A stretch of DNA of 64,000 nucleotides from Burkholderiales bacterium (lineage in GTDB: Bacteria; Pseudomonadota; Gammaproteobacteria; Burkholderiales; Casimicrobiaceae). The position numbers were made by a program, and so were the translations under genes. The notes below the pieces were generated by a model. That model ran no database searches and was not told the DNA's origin. It saw only the letters and a program-made list of their open reading frames with translations. The stretch is taken from positions 1 to 64,000 of the forward strand of contig CAJPFI010000020.1 of NCBI GenBank assembly GCA_905339295.1. Direction: 5' to 3'. Shown here piece after piece: positions 33,014-43,620 of the stretch. Positions within the stretch are counted from its first letter, which is position 1. Every line of letters begins with the position of its first letter.

Positions 33014-34317
33014 TGGTCGAGCGCGCGACGAAGCGCGGTCTCGAGCCGCGCGAGGCCCTCGAGGATCTCGTCCAGCGAGATGACGAGCGACGGCGCCAGC
33101 CGCACGACGTCGGGGCCGGCCATCAGTACCAGCAGCCCCGCGTCGCTGGCCGCCTGCATCACGGCGAACGCCTTGCCGCGCCATGGGTCGTCGAGCTCGC
33201 AGCCGATCCAGACGCCCTCGCCGCGGATGTCCCGGAACACGCGGCGGCGGACGTTGATCGCCTTCAGGCCCTCGACGAACAGCGCGTGGCGCGCCTTCAC
33301 GCCATCGAGGACCTCGATCGTGTTGATCGCGTCGAACACCGCGCCCGCGACCGCGCAGGCAAGCGGGTTGCCGCCGTAGGTCGTGCCGTGGACGCCGACC
33401 GAGAACACGCTGGCGATCTCGTCGGTGGTCAGCATCGCGCCGATCGGGAATCCGCCGCCCAGCCCCTTGGCCGTCGTGAGGATGTCGGGCACGATGCCCT
33501 TCTGCATGTACGAGAAGAGCGCGCCGGTGCGTCCCATCCCGCTCTGGATCTCGTCGAGGATCAGCAGCGCCCGGTGCCCGGAGCACAGGCGACGCGCCGC
33601 CTGCAGGAACGCCGGCGTCCCGGGTGTCATGCCGCCTTCGCCTTGCATCGGCTCGAGGATCACGGCGCAGATGTCGTCGCCGCCCTCGTCGCGGAACGCC
33701 GCCTCGAGCGCCGCGACGTCGTTGTACGGGATGTGGGTGATGCCGGCCGGGCTCGGACCGAAGCCCTGCGAATACTTCGCCTGGCCGCCGGCGGTGACCG
33801 TAAACAGCGTGCGCCCGTGGAACGCGTTGAGCGTCGAGATGACGCGTACCTTGTGCGGGCCGTGGCGGTCGTGCGCGTAGCGCCGCGCGAGCTTGAGCGC
33901 CGCCTCGTTCGCCTCGGCGCCCGAGTTGCAGAAGAACACGCGCTCGGCGAACGTCGCGCCGACGAGCCGCTGCGCGAGCCGCAGCGCCGGCTCGTTGGTG
34001 AACCAGTTCGACACGTGCCACAGCGTGCGCGCCTGCTCGTCGAGCGCGCGGACCATCGCCGGATGGCAGTGCCCGAGCGCGGTGACCGCGACGCCGCTCG
34101 CGAAGTCGATGTACATCCGTCCCTGCTGGTCCCACACGCGCGAACCCTCGCCGCGCACCGGGACGAACGGCGCCGGCGCGTAGCACGGGACCATCAGCCG
34201 GTCGAAGTCCGCGCGCGTCACCGGCGCCTTCGCGGCGGCGGCCGCAGGGGCCGGATCGCTGCGCGTCGCGGCCGACGGCACGGCGCGGGCGATGGCGGGA
34301 TCGACGGGCGGTGTCAT
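33004..34317 (-). CDS. astC: Succinylornithine/acetylornithine aminotransferase (AstC/ArgD family)
   Basis: PLP-dependent class III transaminase; with astA and astB adjacent it should act on succinylornithine. Motifs: [20 protein letters not shown] near 135, [14 protein letters not shown] near 165, [14 protein letters not shown] near 255 and the PLP lysine in [16 protein letters not shown] near 285. The ATG at 34317 gives 437 residues with an Ala/Pro-rich lead and no ribosome-binding site. A GTG at 34221, preceded by GAAGG, gives 405 residues starting [19 protein letters not shown]. That form matches family length better and may be the true start. The last codons and stop come from repeat A4. 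Confidence 0.93.
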   Translation of the reverse strand: MTPPVDPAIARAVPSAATRSDPAPAAAAAKAPVTRADFDRLMVPCYAPAPFVPVRGEGSRVWDQQGRMYIDFASGVAVTALGHCHPAMVRALDEQARTLWHVSNWFTNEPALRLAQRLVGATFAERVFFCNSGAEANEAALKLARRYAHDRHGPHKVRVISTLNAFHGRTLFTVTAGGQAKYSQGFGPSPAGITHIPYNDVAALEAAFRDEGGDDICAVILEPMQGEGGMTPGTPAFLQAARRLCSGHRALLILDEIQSGMGRTGALFSYMQKGIVPDILTTAKGLGGGFPIGAMLTTDEIASVFSVGVHGTTYGGNPLACAVAGAVFDAINTIEVLDGVKARHALFVEGLKAINVRRRVFRDIRGEGVWIGCELDDPWRGKAFAVMQAASDAGLLVLMAGPDVVRLAPSLVISLDEILEGLARLETALRRALDQGS

Positions 34318-34412
34318 GGGGCGGGCGGAAGCGATCGCAGGGGCGTCGATGACGGCTACGTTATCAGGATCGGGGTGGGACGGGCGAGGCGGTCGCGCGA
34401 TCCGGCGCCAGC

Positions 34413-34766
34413 TCACCGCGCGGCGATCGCCTGGATCTCGACCTTGAGGTCGGGATCGGCCAGCTTCGCCTGCACGGTCGCGCGCGCGGGCGTGTGCCCC
34501 TGCGGCACCCACGCTTCCCAGACGGCGTTCATCGCCGCGAAGTCGGCCATGTCCGGCAGGAAGATCGTGGCGGAGAGGAGCTTCGCCTTGTCGCTGCCGG
34601 CCTCGGCGAGCAGCCTGTCGATCGCCGCCAGCACCTGGCGCGTCTGCGTGGCGAGGTCGGCCTTCGGGTCGTCGGCAACCTGGCCGGCGAGGTAGATCGT
34701 GCCGGTCGCCTCGTGGACGACCATGGCAGAGAGCCGCTTGCCGACGTGGTGACGCTTGATGCTCAT
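34413..34766 (-). CDS. RidA/YjgF/UK114 family protein
   Basis: A 117-residue enamine/imine deaminase-fold protein. It has family segments [42 protein letters not shown] and a C-terminal [20 protein letters not shown]. The canonical RidA arginine (usually in RxxxxV) corresponds to the R of [14 protein letters not shown] precedes the ATG at good spacing, and a TAGAAT on the minus strand at 34815-34820 may be its -10. It lies just upstream of the ast genes on the same strand and may detoxify reactive imines from PLP enzymes. Confidence 0.92.
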   Translation of the reverse strand: MSIKRHHVGKRLSAMVVHEATGTIYLAGQVADDPKADLATQTRQVLAAIDRLLAEAGSDKAKLLSATIFLPDMADFAAMNAVWEAWVPQGHTPARATVQAKLADPDLKVEIQAIAAR

Positions 34767-34852
34767 GAGGGCACTTCCTGCGAGGAGTTGCGGCGCGGGG
34801 CCGGGGAACGGAGAATTCTAGACGAAACGCGGATCGCTTCCCGGAATCCCCG

Positions 34853-35227
34853 ATGACAGCCAGGCTCGCGCTCGCGCTCGGCGCGCTTCTCGCCCTCGCG
34901 GCCGTGGCGCTCGGCGCCTTCGGCGCGCATGCGCTCAGGTCGCGCCTGTCGCCCGACATGGCGGCTGTCTGGCAGACCGCGGTCCAGTACCACGGCTGGC
35001 ACGCGCTCGCGCTCGTCGCCGCCGGGCTCCTGCTGATGCACAGGCCCGGCGCCTCCGCGGTCGGCGCCGCCGCGTGGCTGTTCGTCGCGGGCGTCGCGCT
35101 GTTCCCGGGCAGCCTCTACCTGCTCGCACTCACCGGCGCGCGCGGCCTGGGCGCGGTCACGCCGTTCGGCGGCGCCGCATTCCTCGCCGGCTGGGCGGCG
35201 TTCGCGTGGGGAGCGTGGCGCGCCTGA
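34853..35227 (+). CDS. DUF423 family membrane protein
   Basis: A 124-residue protein with four hydrophobic helices and the conserved DUF423 pattern: [20 protein letters not shown] near the N-terminus, [17 protein letters not shown] near 40, and [20 protein letters not shown] near 90. It belongs to the YgdD group; function unknown. Divergent from the RidA gene, convergent with the Bug receptor that follows. Confidence 0.92.
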   Translation: MTARLALALGALLALAAVALGAFGAHALRSRLSPDMAAVWQTAVQYHGWHALALVAAGLLLMHRPGASAVGAAAWLFVAGVALFPGSLYLLALTGARGLGAVTPFGGAAFLAGWAAFAWGAWRA

Positions 35228-35243
35228 CGCGCGCCCCGCGTTG

Positions 35244-36221
35244 TCAGTCCACCTTCGCGCCCGACGCCTTGACCACCTGCTGCCATTTCGCGGTCTCGGC
35301 CGCGATGTGGCGCGCGAAGTCGTCGGGCGTGCCGCCCGCGGCGTTCGCCCCCTGCGCCAGCAGCTTTTCCCTGGCCTCCGGCGTCGCGAGCCAGCGCGCG
35401 ACCTCGCCGTTGACCTTCGTGACGACCTCGGGCGGCGTGCCTGCCGGCGCGACCAGCCCGAACCAGCTCGACGCCTCGAAGCCGGGAAGCCCCGACTCCG
35501 CGATCGTCGGCAGGTCGGGCAGGGCCGGCGCGCGCCGCGCGCTGGTCACGCCCAGCGCGCGCAGCTTCCCGGCGCGGATGTGCGGGAGCGCGGAAGGCAG
35601 GTTGTCGAACATGAGCTGCACCTGCCCGCCGAGGAGGTCGGCGATCGCCGGCGCGCTGCCCTTGTACGGAATGTGCTGCATCTGCGCGCCGGTCGTCACC
35701 TTGAACAGCTCGCCCGCGAGGTGGATCGACGTGCCGCTGCCGGACGACGCGAAGTTGAGCTTGCCCGGGTTCGCCTTCGCGTAGGCGATCAGCTCGGCGA
35801 CCGAGTTCGCCGGCACCGACGGATGGACGACGAGCACGTTCGGCACCGCCGCCACCAGGATCACCGGCGCGAAGTCCCTGACGTGGTCGTAGGGCATGCG
35901 CGCGTACAGGCTCGCGTTGATCGCGTGCGTGCCGACGGTGCCCATCAGCATCGTGTAGCCGTCGGCGGGCGATTTCGCGACCAGCTCCGCGCCGATGTTG
36001 CCGGCGGCGCCCGGCCGGTTGTCGACGACCGCCTGCTCCTTCCACGCCTCGGTCATCTTCTGCGCGGCGGCGCGCGCGAGGATGTCGGTCGTGCCGCCTG
36101 GCGGGAACGGCACCACGATGCGGATCGGCTTCGACGGCCATGCGGGCTGCGCGTGCGCGAACGGCGACGCGGCGATGGCGAGCGAGGCCGCGAAGGCGGC
36201 GACCAGAGTGCGACGGTTCAC
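35244..36221 (-). CDS. Bug/TctC family tripartite tricarboxylate transporter receptor, copy 1
   Basis: A 325-residue periplasmic solute receptor with signal peptide [20 protein letters not shown] and AHAQ cleavage. Family motifs are YPxKPI-like [42 protein letters not shown], and [19 protein letters not shown] near 190. Start is GTG 36221 behind a perfect AGGAGG. No TctA/TctB membrane genes are adjacent. Such orphan receptors are greatly expanded in Burkholderiales; ligand unknown. Confidence 0.94.
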   Translation of the reverse strand: MNRRTLVAAFAASLAIAASPFAHAQPAWPSKPIRIVVPFPPGGTTDILARAAAQKMTEAWKEQAVVDNRPGAAGNIGAELVAKSPADGYTMLMGTVGTHAINASLYARMPYDHVRDFAPVILVAAVPNVLVVHPSVPANSVAELIAYAKANPGKLNFASSGSGTSIHLAGELFKVTTGAQMQHIPYKGSAPAIADLLGGQVQLMFDNLPSALPHIRAGKLRALGVTSARRAPALPDLPTIAESGLPGFEASSWFGLVAPAGTPPEVVTKVNGEVARWLATPEAREKLLAQGANAAGGTPDDFARHIAAETAKWQQVVKASGAKVD

Positions 36222-36448
36222 GGAATTCCTCCTCGCGGCCGATCGGGCGCCGGGGTCACGCTTCATTCGAATCGATGCCGGGTCGGCGGCCGTCCGCACC
36301 GATGTCCTCGTCGCGGCACGGGACCCGGACGCACCGGCGCGTGCCGGCCGAATCGAACATTCGCCGGTCGGGCGGCGCCGGGCGCGATCGGCCGCGATGC
36401 CTGCACGTCGGCCGAGGCGACCGCTCCGACCGGTGCGCTCCGCGGACA

Positions 36449-37453
36449 TCAGTCGACCCTGGCGCCGCTCGCCTTGACGATCCGCGCGTACTTCTCGCGC
36501 TCGCTCGCGATGAACGACGCGAACCCGGCGGCCGTCGTCGGCGACGGGTCGGCCCCCTGCGCGAGCATCTTCTCGCGGACATCGGGCGAGTTGAGCGCCC
36601 TGACGACGTCGGCGTTCCATTTCGCGATCACCTCCGGCGGCGTGCCGGCGGGTGCGAGCAATCCGAACCAGGTCGAGATGTCGAAGCCCGGCATGCCGGC
36701 CTCCGCCATCGTCGGCAGGTCGGGCGCGAGCTTGCTGCGCTGCGCGGTCGTGACGGCGAGCGCGCGCACCTTGCCCCCCTTGACCTGCGCCATCGCGTTC
36801 GCGAGGTTGTCGAACATGAACTGGGTGTCGCCGGCGAGCAGCGCCTGCAGCGCGGGCGCGCCGCCTTTGTACGGGATGTGCATGACGTCGGTGCCGGTCT
36901 CGAGCTTGAACAGCTCGCCCGCGAGGTGACCGGCGCTGCCGTTGCTCCCCGAGCCGAAGTTCGTCCTGCCGGGGTTCGCCTTCGCGATCGCGATGAGGTC
37001 CTGCAGCGAGGCGGCCGGGGACGCGGCGTTGACGATCAGCACGTTGGGCGTGATCGCGACGAGCGAGATCGGCGCGAAGTCGCGCGCCGCGTCGTAGGGC
37101 ATCTTCGCGTAGAGGTTCGGGTTGACGGCGTGGGTCGACAGCGCGCCCATCACGACCGTGTAGCCGTCCGCCGGCGACTTCGCGACCGCGTCGGCGCCGA
37201 TGTTGCCGCCCGCGCCGGGGCGGTTCTCGATCACCACCTGCTGTCCCCACCCTTCGGAGAGCTTGTGCGCGAGCAGGCGCCCGATGTTGTCGAGCGAGCC
37301 GCCCGGCGGGAACGGGATCACGAGCCTGACCGGCTTCGACGGGAACGACTGCGCGACGGCGTGGGGGACGGCGAGCGCGGTGGCCAGCGCGAGAAGTGCG
37401 CAGGCGGCCGGTCGCGCGAGGGCGAGGGAACGTCGAAGGATCGTGGCGGTCAC
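36449..37453 (-). CDS. Bug/TctC family tripartite tricarboxylate transporter receptor, copy 2
   Basis: A 334-residue receptor with signal peptide (cleavage near AVAQS) and the same motifs as the neighbouring gene: [41 protein letters not shown], and [19 protein letters not shown]. Start is GTG 37453. It lies upstream of copy 1 on the same strand with a 227-nt gap, so the two may be a transcription unit of duplicated receptors. Sequence divergence suggests different ligands. Confidence 0.94.
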   Translation of the reverse strand: MTATILRRSLALARPAACALLALATALAVPHAVAQSFPSKPVRLVIPFPPGGSLDNIGRLLAHKLSEGWGQQVVIENRPGAGGNIGADAVAKSPADGYTVVMGALSTHAVNPNLYAKMPYDAARDFAPISLVAITPNVLIVNAASPAASLQDLIAIAKANPGRTNFGSGSNGSAGHLAGELFKLETGTDVMHIPYKGGAPALQALLAGDTQFMFDNLANAMAQVKGGKVRALAVTTAQRSKLAPDLPTMAEAGMPGFDISTWFGLLAPAGTPPEVIAKWNADVVRALNSPDVREKMLAQGADPSPTTAAGFASFIASEREKYARIVKASGARVD

Positions 37454-37514
37454 AGGGGCAGTCGGGGAGCCGGGGAGCGGCGGGCCCGCGATTCTACCAA
37501 GGGGGACTCCCGGT

Positions 37515-37543
37515 TTGCGGCCCCCTCACCGGTGACCCATAAT
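37515..37543 (+). promoter_or_regulatory. Sigma-70-like promoter of the RND efflux operon
   Basis: TTGCGG at 37515-37520, a 17-nt spacer and CATAAT at 37538-37543, 49 nt before the adaptor ATG. Divergent from the Bug receptor gene. Confidence 0.6.
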
Positions 37544-37591
37544 GAACACTTTGCCCTGGCGCCGCGCGACTGGCGCCCGCCCGCCCCGTCC

Positions 37592-38788
37592 ATGAGCAAA
37601 GCCGCCATCGCCGCCCTGGTCATCGCCGCCGCCGGACTCGCCGCGGGCGGCGGCTACTGGATCGGCCAGAAACGGCCCGGCGGTCCCGGCAGTTCGCCGT
37701 CGTCCTCCGGTGCGGTGGCGCCCGCAGCGGCACCGGCGGCCGTCACCGTGGAGGCCGTCAGGGTCGTGCGCGCGTCGCTGCCGCAGGCCATCACGGCGGT
37801 CGGCAGCCTGCGCTCCGACGAGTCGGTCACCCTCCGGCCCGAGGTGGCCGGGCGGATCAGCGCGATCGCCTTCGCCGAGGGGCAGCGCGTGCAAAAGGGC
37901 GCGTTGCTCGTGCGCCTCGACTCGACCGTCAACGACGCCGAGGTCCAGCAGGCGCGCGCGAACACGACGCTCGCGAAGTCCAAGTACGACCGCGCGGTCG
38001 ACCTCGCGAAGAGCAACTTCATCTCGGGGCAGGCGCGCGACGAGGCCGAGAACAACATGAAGGTCGCCGACGCCGCGCTCGCCGTCGCCGAGGCGAAGCT
38101 CGCGAAGACCGTGATCAAGGCGCCGTTCTCCGGGATCATCGGGCTGCGGCAGGTGTCGCTGGGCGACTACGTGAAGGAAGGCGCCGATCTCGTGAACCTC
38201 GAGGCGATCGACCCGCTCAAGGTCGACTTCCGCGTGCCCGAGGTCTACATGAAGCAGGTGCGCGCCGGGCAGGCGCTCGAGATCTCGCTCGACGCGATTC
38301 CCGAGCGGACCTACGCGGGACGCGTCCTGGCGATCAACCCGCTCGTCGATGCGGCCGGCCGCGCCATCGTGATCCGCGCGCAGGTGTTCAATCCCGACAC
38401 GTCGCTGCGCCCGGGCATGTTCGCCCGCGTGCGCCTCATCACGTCGGACCGGCTGGACGCGCTCGTCGTGCCCGAGCAGGCGCTCGTGCCGCTCGGCACC
38501 GAGCAGTACGTGTTCCGCGTCGTCGACGGCAAGGCGCAGCGCGCGCGCGTCGAGATCGGCCAGCGCGGCGACGGACGCGTCGAGATCCGCCAGGGACTCG
38601 GTCCCGAGGACGTCGTCCTCGTCGCCGGCCAGCTCAAGGTGCGCGACGGCGTCCCGGTGACGCTCGCGCGTCCGCTGACGCAGACCGCCGCCGACGGCGT
38701 GCAGGACGGCATCGCGCCGGATGCCGCGAAGAACGGCGCCCCGGGCCGCCCGCCCGCGCCGGGCGCATCGCCCGCCAAGAAGGGCTGA
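37592..38788 (+). CDS. RND efflux system periplasmic adaptor (membrane fusion protein)
   Basis: A 398-residue adaptor bridging the inner-membrane pump and an outer-membrane channel. It has an N-terminal membrane anchor (AALVIAAAGLAAGGGYWIG) and an Ala/Pro/Ser linker. The lipoyl halves are SVTLRPEVAGRISAIAFAEG and KTVIKAPFSGIIGLRQVSLG around a helical hairpin (residues 110-165), followed by beta-barrel and membrane-proximal domains and a low-complexity Pro/Ala tail. It is followed at 12 nt by the RND pump. No outer-membrane factor gene is present, so a TolC-type protein encoded elsewhere is implied. Confidence 0.94.
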   Translation: MSKAAIAALVIAAAGLAAGGGYWIGQKRPGGPGSSPSSSGAVAPAAAPAAVTVEAVRVVRASLPQAITAVGSLRSDESVTLRPEVAGRISAIAFAEGQRVQKGALLVRLDSTVNDAEVQQARANTTLAKSKYDRAVDLAKSNFISGQARDEAENNMKVADAALAVAEAKLAKTVIKAPFSGIIGLRQVSLGDYVKEGADLVNLEAIDPLKVDFRVPEVYMKQVRAGQALEISLDAIPERTYAGRVLAINPLVDAAGRAIVIRAQVFNPDTSLRPGMFARVRLITSDRLDALVVPEQALVPLGTEQYVFRVVDGKAQRARVEIGQRGDGRVEIRQGLGPEDVVLVAGQLKVRDGVPVTLARPLTQTAADGVQDGIAPDAAKNGAPGRPPAPGASPAKKG

Positions 38789-38800
38789 CCGGCCGCCGCC

Positions 38801-41800
38801 ATGCAGCTGCCCGAGATCTGCATCCGCCGTCCCGTCTTCGCGACCGTCCTGTCGCTGATCGTCCTGCTGATCGGCCTGATCTCCTACACGCGACTCGCGG
38901 TGCGCGAGTACCCGCGCATCGACGAGCCGGTGGTGAGCGTCAACACGACCTACCGCGGCGCGTCGGCGGAGGTGGTCGAGTCGCAGGTCACCAAGGTCCT
39001 CGAGGACTCGCTCGCCGGCATCGAGGGCGTCGAGGTGATGACCTCGCAGAGCCGCTCCGAGCAGAGCCGGATCAACGTCCGCTTCACGCTGAAGCGCGAT
39101 CCGGACAGCGCGGCCGCGGACGTGCGGGACAAGGTGTCGCGCGTGCGCGCGAAGCTGCCCGACACGCTCGACGAGCCGGTGATCGCGAAGGTCGAGTCCG
39201 ACTCGCAGCCGATCATCTACATCGCCGTCGAGGCCGGCAACCTGACGCCGCTCGAGGCGTCCGACTACGTCAAGCGCTACGTGCAGCCGCGCCTCTCGGT
39301 GCTGCCCGGCGCGGCGGACGTCCGCATCTTCGGCGAGCGGCAGGTGTCGATGCGGATCAACCTCGACCGCACGCGGCTCGCCGGCTACCGCCTCACCGTG
39401 CAGGACGTCGAGGACGCGATCCGCCGGCAGAACGCCGAGATCCCGGCCGGGCGGATCGAGTCGCAGACGCGCGAGTTCACCGTGGTCGCCGAGACCGACC
39501 TTCAGACGCCGGAGCAGTTCGGCAGCATCATCGTCGCCAACGTCGGGGGCTACCCGGTGCGCATCCGCGACGTCGGCACCGCGACGATCGGCGCGATCGA
39601 CGAGCGCACGATCTCGCGCTTCAACGGCAAGCCCTCGCTCAACATCGGCGTGATCAAGCAGGCGGTCGCGAACCCGCTCGACCTGTCGAACGCGGTGCGC
39701 GCCGAGGTCGTCCACATCAACGCGGGGATGCCGTCGGGGATGCGGCTGGTGGTCGCCTACGACACGTCGGTGTTCATCGACCGGTCGATCAGGTCGGTGT
39801 TCCAGGCGATCGGCGAGGCGATCCTGCTCGTCGTGCTCGTCATCTTCCTGTTCCTGCGCAGCCTCCGCGCGACGCTGATCCCGATCGTCACGATCCCGGT
39901 GTCGCTGATCGGCGCGTTCGGGCTCATGTACCTGTTCGGCTTCACCATCAACACGCTGTCGCTGCTCGCGATGGTGCTCGCCATCGGACTGGTCGTCGAC
40001 GACGCGATCGTGATGCTGGAGAACATCTTCCGCCACGTCGAGGAAGGCGTCCCGCGCAAGCAGGCCGCGATCCAGGGCGCGCGGGAGATCGCCTTCGCGG
40101 TGCTCGCGATGACGCTCACGCTCGCGTCGGTGTTCGCGCCGCTCGCGTTCGCGACCGGGCGGACCGGGCGCCTGTTCATCGAGTTCGCGCTGACGCTCGC
40201 CGGCGCGGTGCTGGTGTCCGGCTTCGTCGCGCTGACGCTGACGCCGATGATGTGCTCGGTGCTGCTCAAGCACGAGAAGAAGCACTCGCGCCTCTACAAC
40301 CTGGTCGAATCGGGGCTCGTGGCGCTCACGGGCGGCTATCGCCGCGCGCTCGGGGCTGCGCTGCGCCATCGCTGGGTGATCGTCGCCGGGTGGGCCGCGG
40401 TGGCGCTGCTCGGCGCCGCGCTCTTCACGACGCTCAAGTCGGAGCTCGCGCCGTCGGAGGACCGCGGCGTCGTGTTCGGGATCGTCACCGCGCCGCAGGG
40501 GGCGACGCCGCAGTACACGAGCGACGTCGTGAAGCCGATCGAGGCGTTCTACGCGCAGGTGCCCGAGGCGGCGGCGTACACGGCGTTCTCCGGCTTCCCG
40601 ACCGTCGTCGACGGCAACGCGATCCTGCGCCTCAAGCCCTGGGAAGAGCGCGAGCGTCGCCAGCAGGAGATCGCCGACGAGCTGCGGCCCAAGCTCGCGA
40701 GTATCCCCGGCGCGATCGCGTTCCCGCTGAATCCGCCGTCGCTCGGCCAGTCGTTCAGGTCGCAGCCGGTCGACTACGTGATCATGGCGCAGGTCCCCTA
40801 CGCGGAGCTGCAGCGCATCGTCGAGCGCGTCATCGACGAGGCGCGCAAGTACCCGGGCCTGCAGAACCTGCAGACCGACCTGAGGCTCAACACGCCCGAG
40901 GTGCGCGTGACGATCAACCGCGACAAGCTCTCGGACGTCGCGGTCAACGTGGACACGGTCGGCCGGACGCTCGAGACGATGCTGGGCGGCCGGCAGGTCA
41001 CGCGCTTCAAGCGCGACGGCGAGCAGTACGACGTGATGGTGCAGCTCGCGCCGATCGACCGGACGAGGCCCGCCGACATCAGCGAGACCTGGGTGCGCGG
41101 ACGCAACAACGAGATGGTCCAGCTGTCCAACCTCGTCGACGTCAAGGAGGGCGTGGCGCCGCAGTCGCTCAACCACTTCAACCGGCTGCGCGCGGTGAAG
41201 GTGACCGCGACGCTCGCGCCCGGCTACACGGTCGACGACGGGCTCAGGGCGATGGACGCCGCGGCGAAGGCGGTGCTGCCTCCGACCGCGCAGACCGATC
41301 TCGACGGCCAGTCGCGCGAATTCAGGAAGTCCGGCGGCGAGATCTACTTCACGTTCGTGCTCGCGCTGCTGTTCATCTACCTGGTGCTCGCGGCGCAGTT
41401 CGAGAGCTTCGTTCACCCGTTCGTCATCATGCTGTCGGTGCCGCTGTCGATGAGCGGCGCGCTCCTCACGCTGTGGCTCGCCGGCGGCACGCTCAACATC
41501 TACAGCCAGGTCGGACTCGTGACGCTGGTCGGCCTCATCACCAAGCACGGCATCCTGATCGTCGAGTTCTCCAATCAGCTCCGCGCGAAGGGCGAGTCGC
41601 TCGTCGACGCGGTGATCGACGCCTCGACGCTGCGCCTGCGGCCGATTCTGATGACCACCGGCGCGATGGTGCTGGGCGCGCTGCCGCTGGCGCTGGCGCA
41701 CGGCGCCGGCGCGGAGTCGCGCACGCAGATCGGCTGGGTGATCGTCGGCGGCATGGCGTTCGGCACGCTGCTCACGCTGTTCGTCGTGCCGACCGCCTAC

Positions 41801-41887
41801 ACGCTGCTGGCGGGACGCACGCGCGTCGAGCCCGCCTTCGCCGGGACCGCGCACCTGGCGGAGCCGCAGCCGGGGCACGCGGACTGA
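38801..41887 (+). CDS. RND multidrug efflux permease
   Basis: A 1028-residue AcrB-superfamily proton-driven pump. It shows the duplicated layout of 12 membrane helices with two large periplasmic loops, the proton-relay acidic pair in GLVVDDAIVMLEN (helix 4), and the partner lysine in LITKHGILIVEFSNQ (helix 10). The N-terminus LPEICIRRPVFATVLSLIV and EYPRIDEPVVSVNTTYRGAS place it with HAE1-type pumps whose relatives include VexF/MexK-like transporters. Substrate not deducible. An antisense frame of 1450 codons covers this gene and the adaptor, a composition artefact. Confidence 0.95.
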   Translation: MQLPEICIRRPVFATVLSLIVLLIGLISYTRLAVREYPRIDEPVVSVNTTYRGASAEVVESQVTKVLEDSLAGIEGVEVMTSQSRSEQSRINVRFTLKRDPDSAAADVRDKVSRVRAKLPDTLDEPVIAKVESDSQPIIYIAVEAGNLTPLEASDYVKRYVQPRLSVLPGAADVRIFGERQVSMRINLDRTRLAGYRLTVQDVEDAIRRQNAEIPAGRIESQTREFTVVAETDLQTPEQFGSIIVANVGGYPVRIRDVGTATIGAIDERTISRFNGKPSLNIGVIKQAVANPLDLSNAVRAEVVHINAGMPSGMRLVVAYDTSVFIDRSIRSVFQAIGEAILLVVLVIFLFLRSLRATLIPIVTIPVSLIGAFGLMYLFGFTINTLSLLAMVLAIGLVVDDAIVMLENIFRHVEEGVPRKQAAIQGAREIAFAVLAMTLTLASVFAPLAFATGRTGRLFIEFALTLAGAVLVSGFVALTLTPMMCSVLLKHEKKHSRLYNLVESGLVALTGGYRRALGAALRHRWVIVAGWAAVALLGAALFTTLKSELAPSEDRGVVFGIVTAPQGATPQYTSDVVKPIEAFYAQVPEAAAYTAFSGFPTVVDGNAILRLKPWEERERRQQEIADELRPKLASIPGAIAFPLNPPSLGQSFRSQPVDYVIMAQVPYAELQRIVERVIDEARKYPGLQNLQTDLRLNTPEVRVTINRDKLSDVAVNVDTVGRTLETMLGGRQVTRFKRDGEQYDVMVQLAPIDRTRPADISETWVRGRNNEMVQLSNLVDVKEGVAPQSLNHFNRLRAVKVTATLAPGYTVDDGLRAMDAAAKAVLPPTAQTDLDGQSREFRKSGGEIYFTFVLALLFIYLVLAAQFESFVHPFVIMLSVPLSMSGALLTLWLAGGTLNIYSQVGLVTLVGLITKHGILIVEFSNQLRAKGESLVDAVIDASTLRLRPILMTTGAMVLGALPLALAHGAGAESRTQIGWVIVGGMAFGTLLTLFVVPTAYTLLAGRTRVEPAFAGTAHLAEPQPGHAD

Positions 41888-42178
41888 CGCCGCCGCGATC
41901 GCGCACCCGCCGGCGTTTCACAGGATGCGCGACGCGGGCGGCGCGCGCTGCCCGCGGGAGCGCCGCGCGGTCCCGGCCCCGACGGAAGGCGTCGACGTTC
42001 GCGGCGGCGACGTTTCGGCGACCCGCTCGCGAGGTGCGCCGGTCCCTCCGAACGTCGACCGGCGCGGTCGAACCGCGGACCGACGTCCGCACGCCTTGCC
42101 TCGCCGGTGCCGATATGCAATAGAATCGTCCCCCGACAAGGGCAGAACGCCCGGCCCTGCGTTTCCCGAGGAGGAATC

Positions 42179-43507
42179 ATGTCGCATCGCAGCAATCGCT
42201 TCGTCCGCGCGGTCCTGGCGGCCGCCATCGTCGGCGCCGCGACCTCCGCGTCCGCCCAGACCGAGATCCAGTGGTGGCACTCGATGACCGGCGCGCTCAA
42301 CGATCGCGTCAACGAATTCGCCAAGGGATTCAACGAGAGCCAGAAGGACTACAAGGTCGTCCCGGTCTACAAGGGCGCCTATCCGGAATCGATGGCCGCC
42401 GCGATCGCCGCGTTCCGCGCCGGCAACGCGCCGCACATCCTGCAGGTGTTCGAGGTCGGAACCGCGACGATGATGGGCGCGAAGGGCGCGATCCTGCCGG
42501 TTCAGCAGGTGATGGTCGAGGCCGGCGAGAAGTTCGACCAGAAGGCCTACATACCGTCGGTCGCGGGCTACTACACGACGAGCAAGGGCCAGATGCTGTC
42601 GTTCCCGTTCAACAGCTCGACGCCGGTGTTCTACTACAACAAGGACGTCTTCGAGAAGGCGGGCATCGACACCAGCCGCGCGCCCGCGACCTGGCCCGAG
42701 GTGATGGCCGCCGCCGCCAGGATCAAGACCTCCGGCGCGTCGCAGTGCGCCTACACGACCGGCTGGCCGTCTTGGGTGCACGTCGAGAACTTCAGCGCGT
42801 GGCACAACGTGCCGATCGCGACGAAGGAGAACGGCATGGCCGGTCTCGACACGGTGTTCCAGATCAACACGCCGCTGCACGTGAAGCACTGGAGCAACCT
42901 GGCCGAGTGGTCGAAGAAGGGCTACTTCAGCTACGCCGGGCGCCGCAACGAGGCCGAGGCCAAGTTCTACAGCGGCGAGTGCGCGATGCTGACGTCGTCG
43001 TCGGCGGCGCAGGCCAACATCAACCGCAACGCGAAGTTCAAGTACGGCGTGGCGTTCATGCCCTACTACGCGGACGTCGCCGGCGCGCCGCAGAACTCGA
43101 TCATCGGCGGCGCGTCGCTGTGGACGATGGCGGGCAAGCCGAAGAACGACTACAAGGGCGTCGCCAGGTTCTTCACCTACCTCGCCAACCCGGCGAGGCA
43201 GGCCGAGTGGCACCAGAGGACGGGCTACCTGCCGATCACGCCCGCCGCGTACGAAATCACGAAGAGCGCGGGCTTCTACGACAAGAACCCGGGGACCGAC
43301 GTGTCGGTGCGGCAGATGCTCAACAAGCCGCCGACCGCGAACTCGAAGGGCCTGCGCTTCGGCAGCTTCGTGCAGATCCGCGACATGTTCGAGGAGGAGT
43401 TCGAGAACATGCTCGCCGGCAAGCAGGACGCGAAGAAGGCGCTCGACAACTCGGTGGCGCGCGGCAACGAGATGCTGCGCCGGTTCCAGAGGACGGCCAG
43501 GGAGTGA
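42179..43507 (+). CDS. ugpB: sn-Glycerol-3-phosphate ABC transporter substrate-binding protein UgpB
   Basis: A 442-residue periplasmic receptor for glycerol-3-phosphate and glycerophosphodiesters. The signal peptide ends ATSASAQ, followed by EIQWWHSMTGALNDRVNEFA, which is characteristic of UgpB. FPFNSSTPVFYYNKDVFEKA near 140 and a long C-terminal helical region also fit. GAGGAGGAATC precedes the ATG. A TAGAAT at 42121-42126 with TTGCCT 19 nt before it is a weak promoter candidate; I found no clear Pho box in the 290-nt upstream gap. First gene of ugpBAECQ. Confidence 0.95.
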   Translation: MSHRSNRFVRAVLAAAIVGAATSASAQTEIQWWHSMTGALNDRVNEFAKGFNESQKDYKVVPVYKGAYPESMAAAIAAFRAGNAPHILQVFEVGTATMMGAKGAILPVQQVMVEAGEKFDQKAYIPSVAGYYTTSKGQMLSFPFNSSTPVFYYNKDVFEKAGIDTSRAPATWPEVMAAAARIKTSGASQCAYTTGWPSWVHVENFSAWHNVPIATKENGMAGLDTVFQINTPLHVKHWSNLAEWSKKGYFSYAGRRNEAEAKFYSGECAMLTSSSAAQANINRNAKFKYGVAFMPYYADVAGAPQNSIIGGASLWTMAGKPKNDYKGVARFFTYLANPARQAEWHQRTGYLPITPAAYEITKSAGFYDKNPGTDVSVRQMLNKPPTANSKGLRFGSFVQIRDMFEEEFENMLAGKQDAKKALDNSVARGNEMLRRFQRTARE

Positions 43508-43516
43508 GCCGGCGTT

Positions 43517-43600
43517 GCGCGCGGCGTGATGCCGCGCGCGCAGCCGCGATGAAACGCAACGCGACGGTGCGCGGGTCCGGCCCTCGCCGGGCCCGCACGC
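43517..43600 (+). promoter_or_regulatory. Two GC hairpins in the ugpB-ugpA spacer
   Basis: A perfect 9-bp stem (GCGCGCGGC, loop GTGAT, 43517-43539) and a second long GC stem (about 43567-43600), neither followed by a U-tract, in the 113-nt spacer. They probably protect the ugpB message and reduce read-through, as with other binding-protein/permease junctions. Confidence 0.6.
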
Positions 43601-43620
43601 GCTGACGCTTTCGGGCCGCC

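Noticed and set aside
37526-41878. Antisense open frame of 1450 codons covering the RND adaptor and pump genes
   Set aside because: It mirrors the sense genes, is extremely rich in Arg/His/Asp/Val, and arises from strong G/C third-position bias. The sense proteins are unmistakable.
41888-42178. Pho box expected upstream of ugpB
   Set aside because: No pair of CTGTCAT-like direct repeats could be found; only a weak promoter-like TTGCCT/TAGAAT pair with 19-nt spacing.
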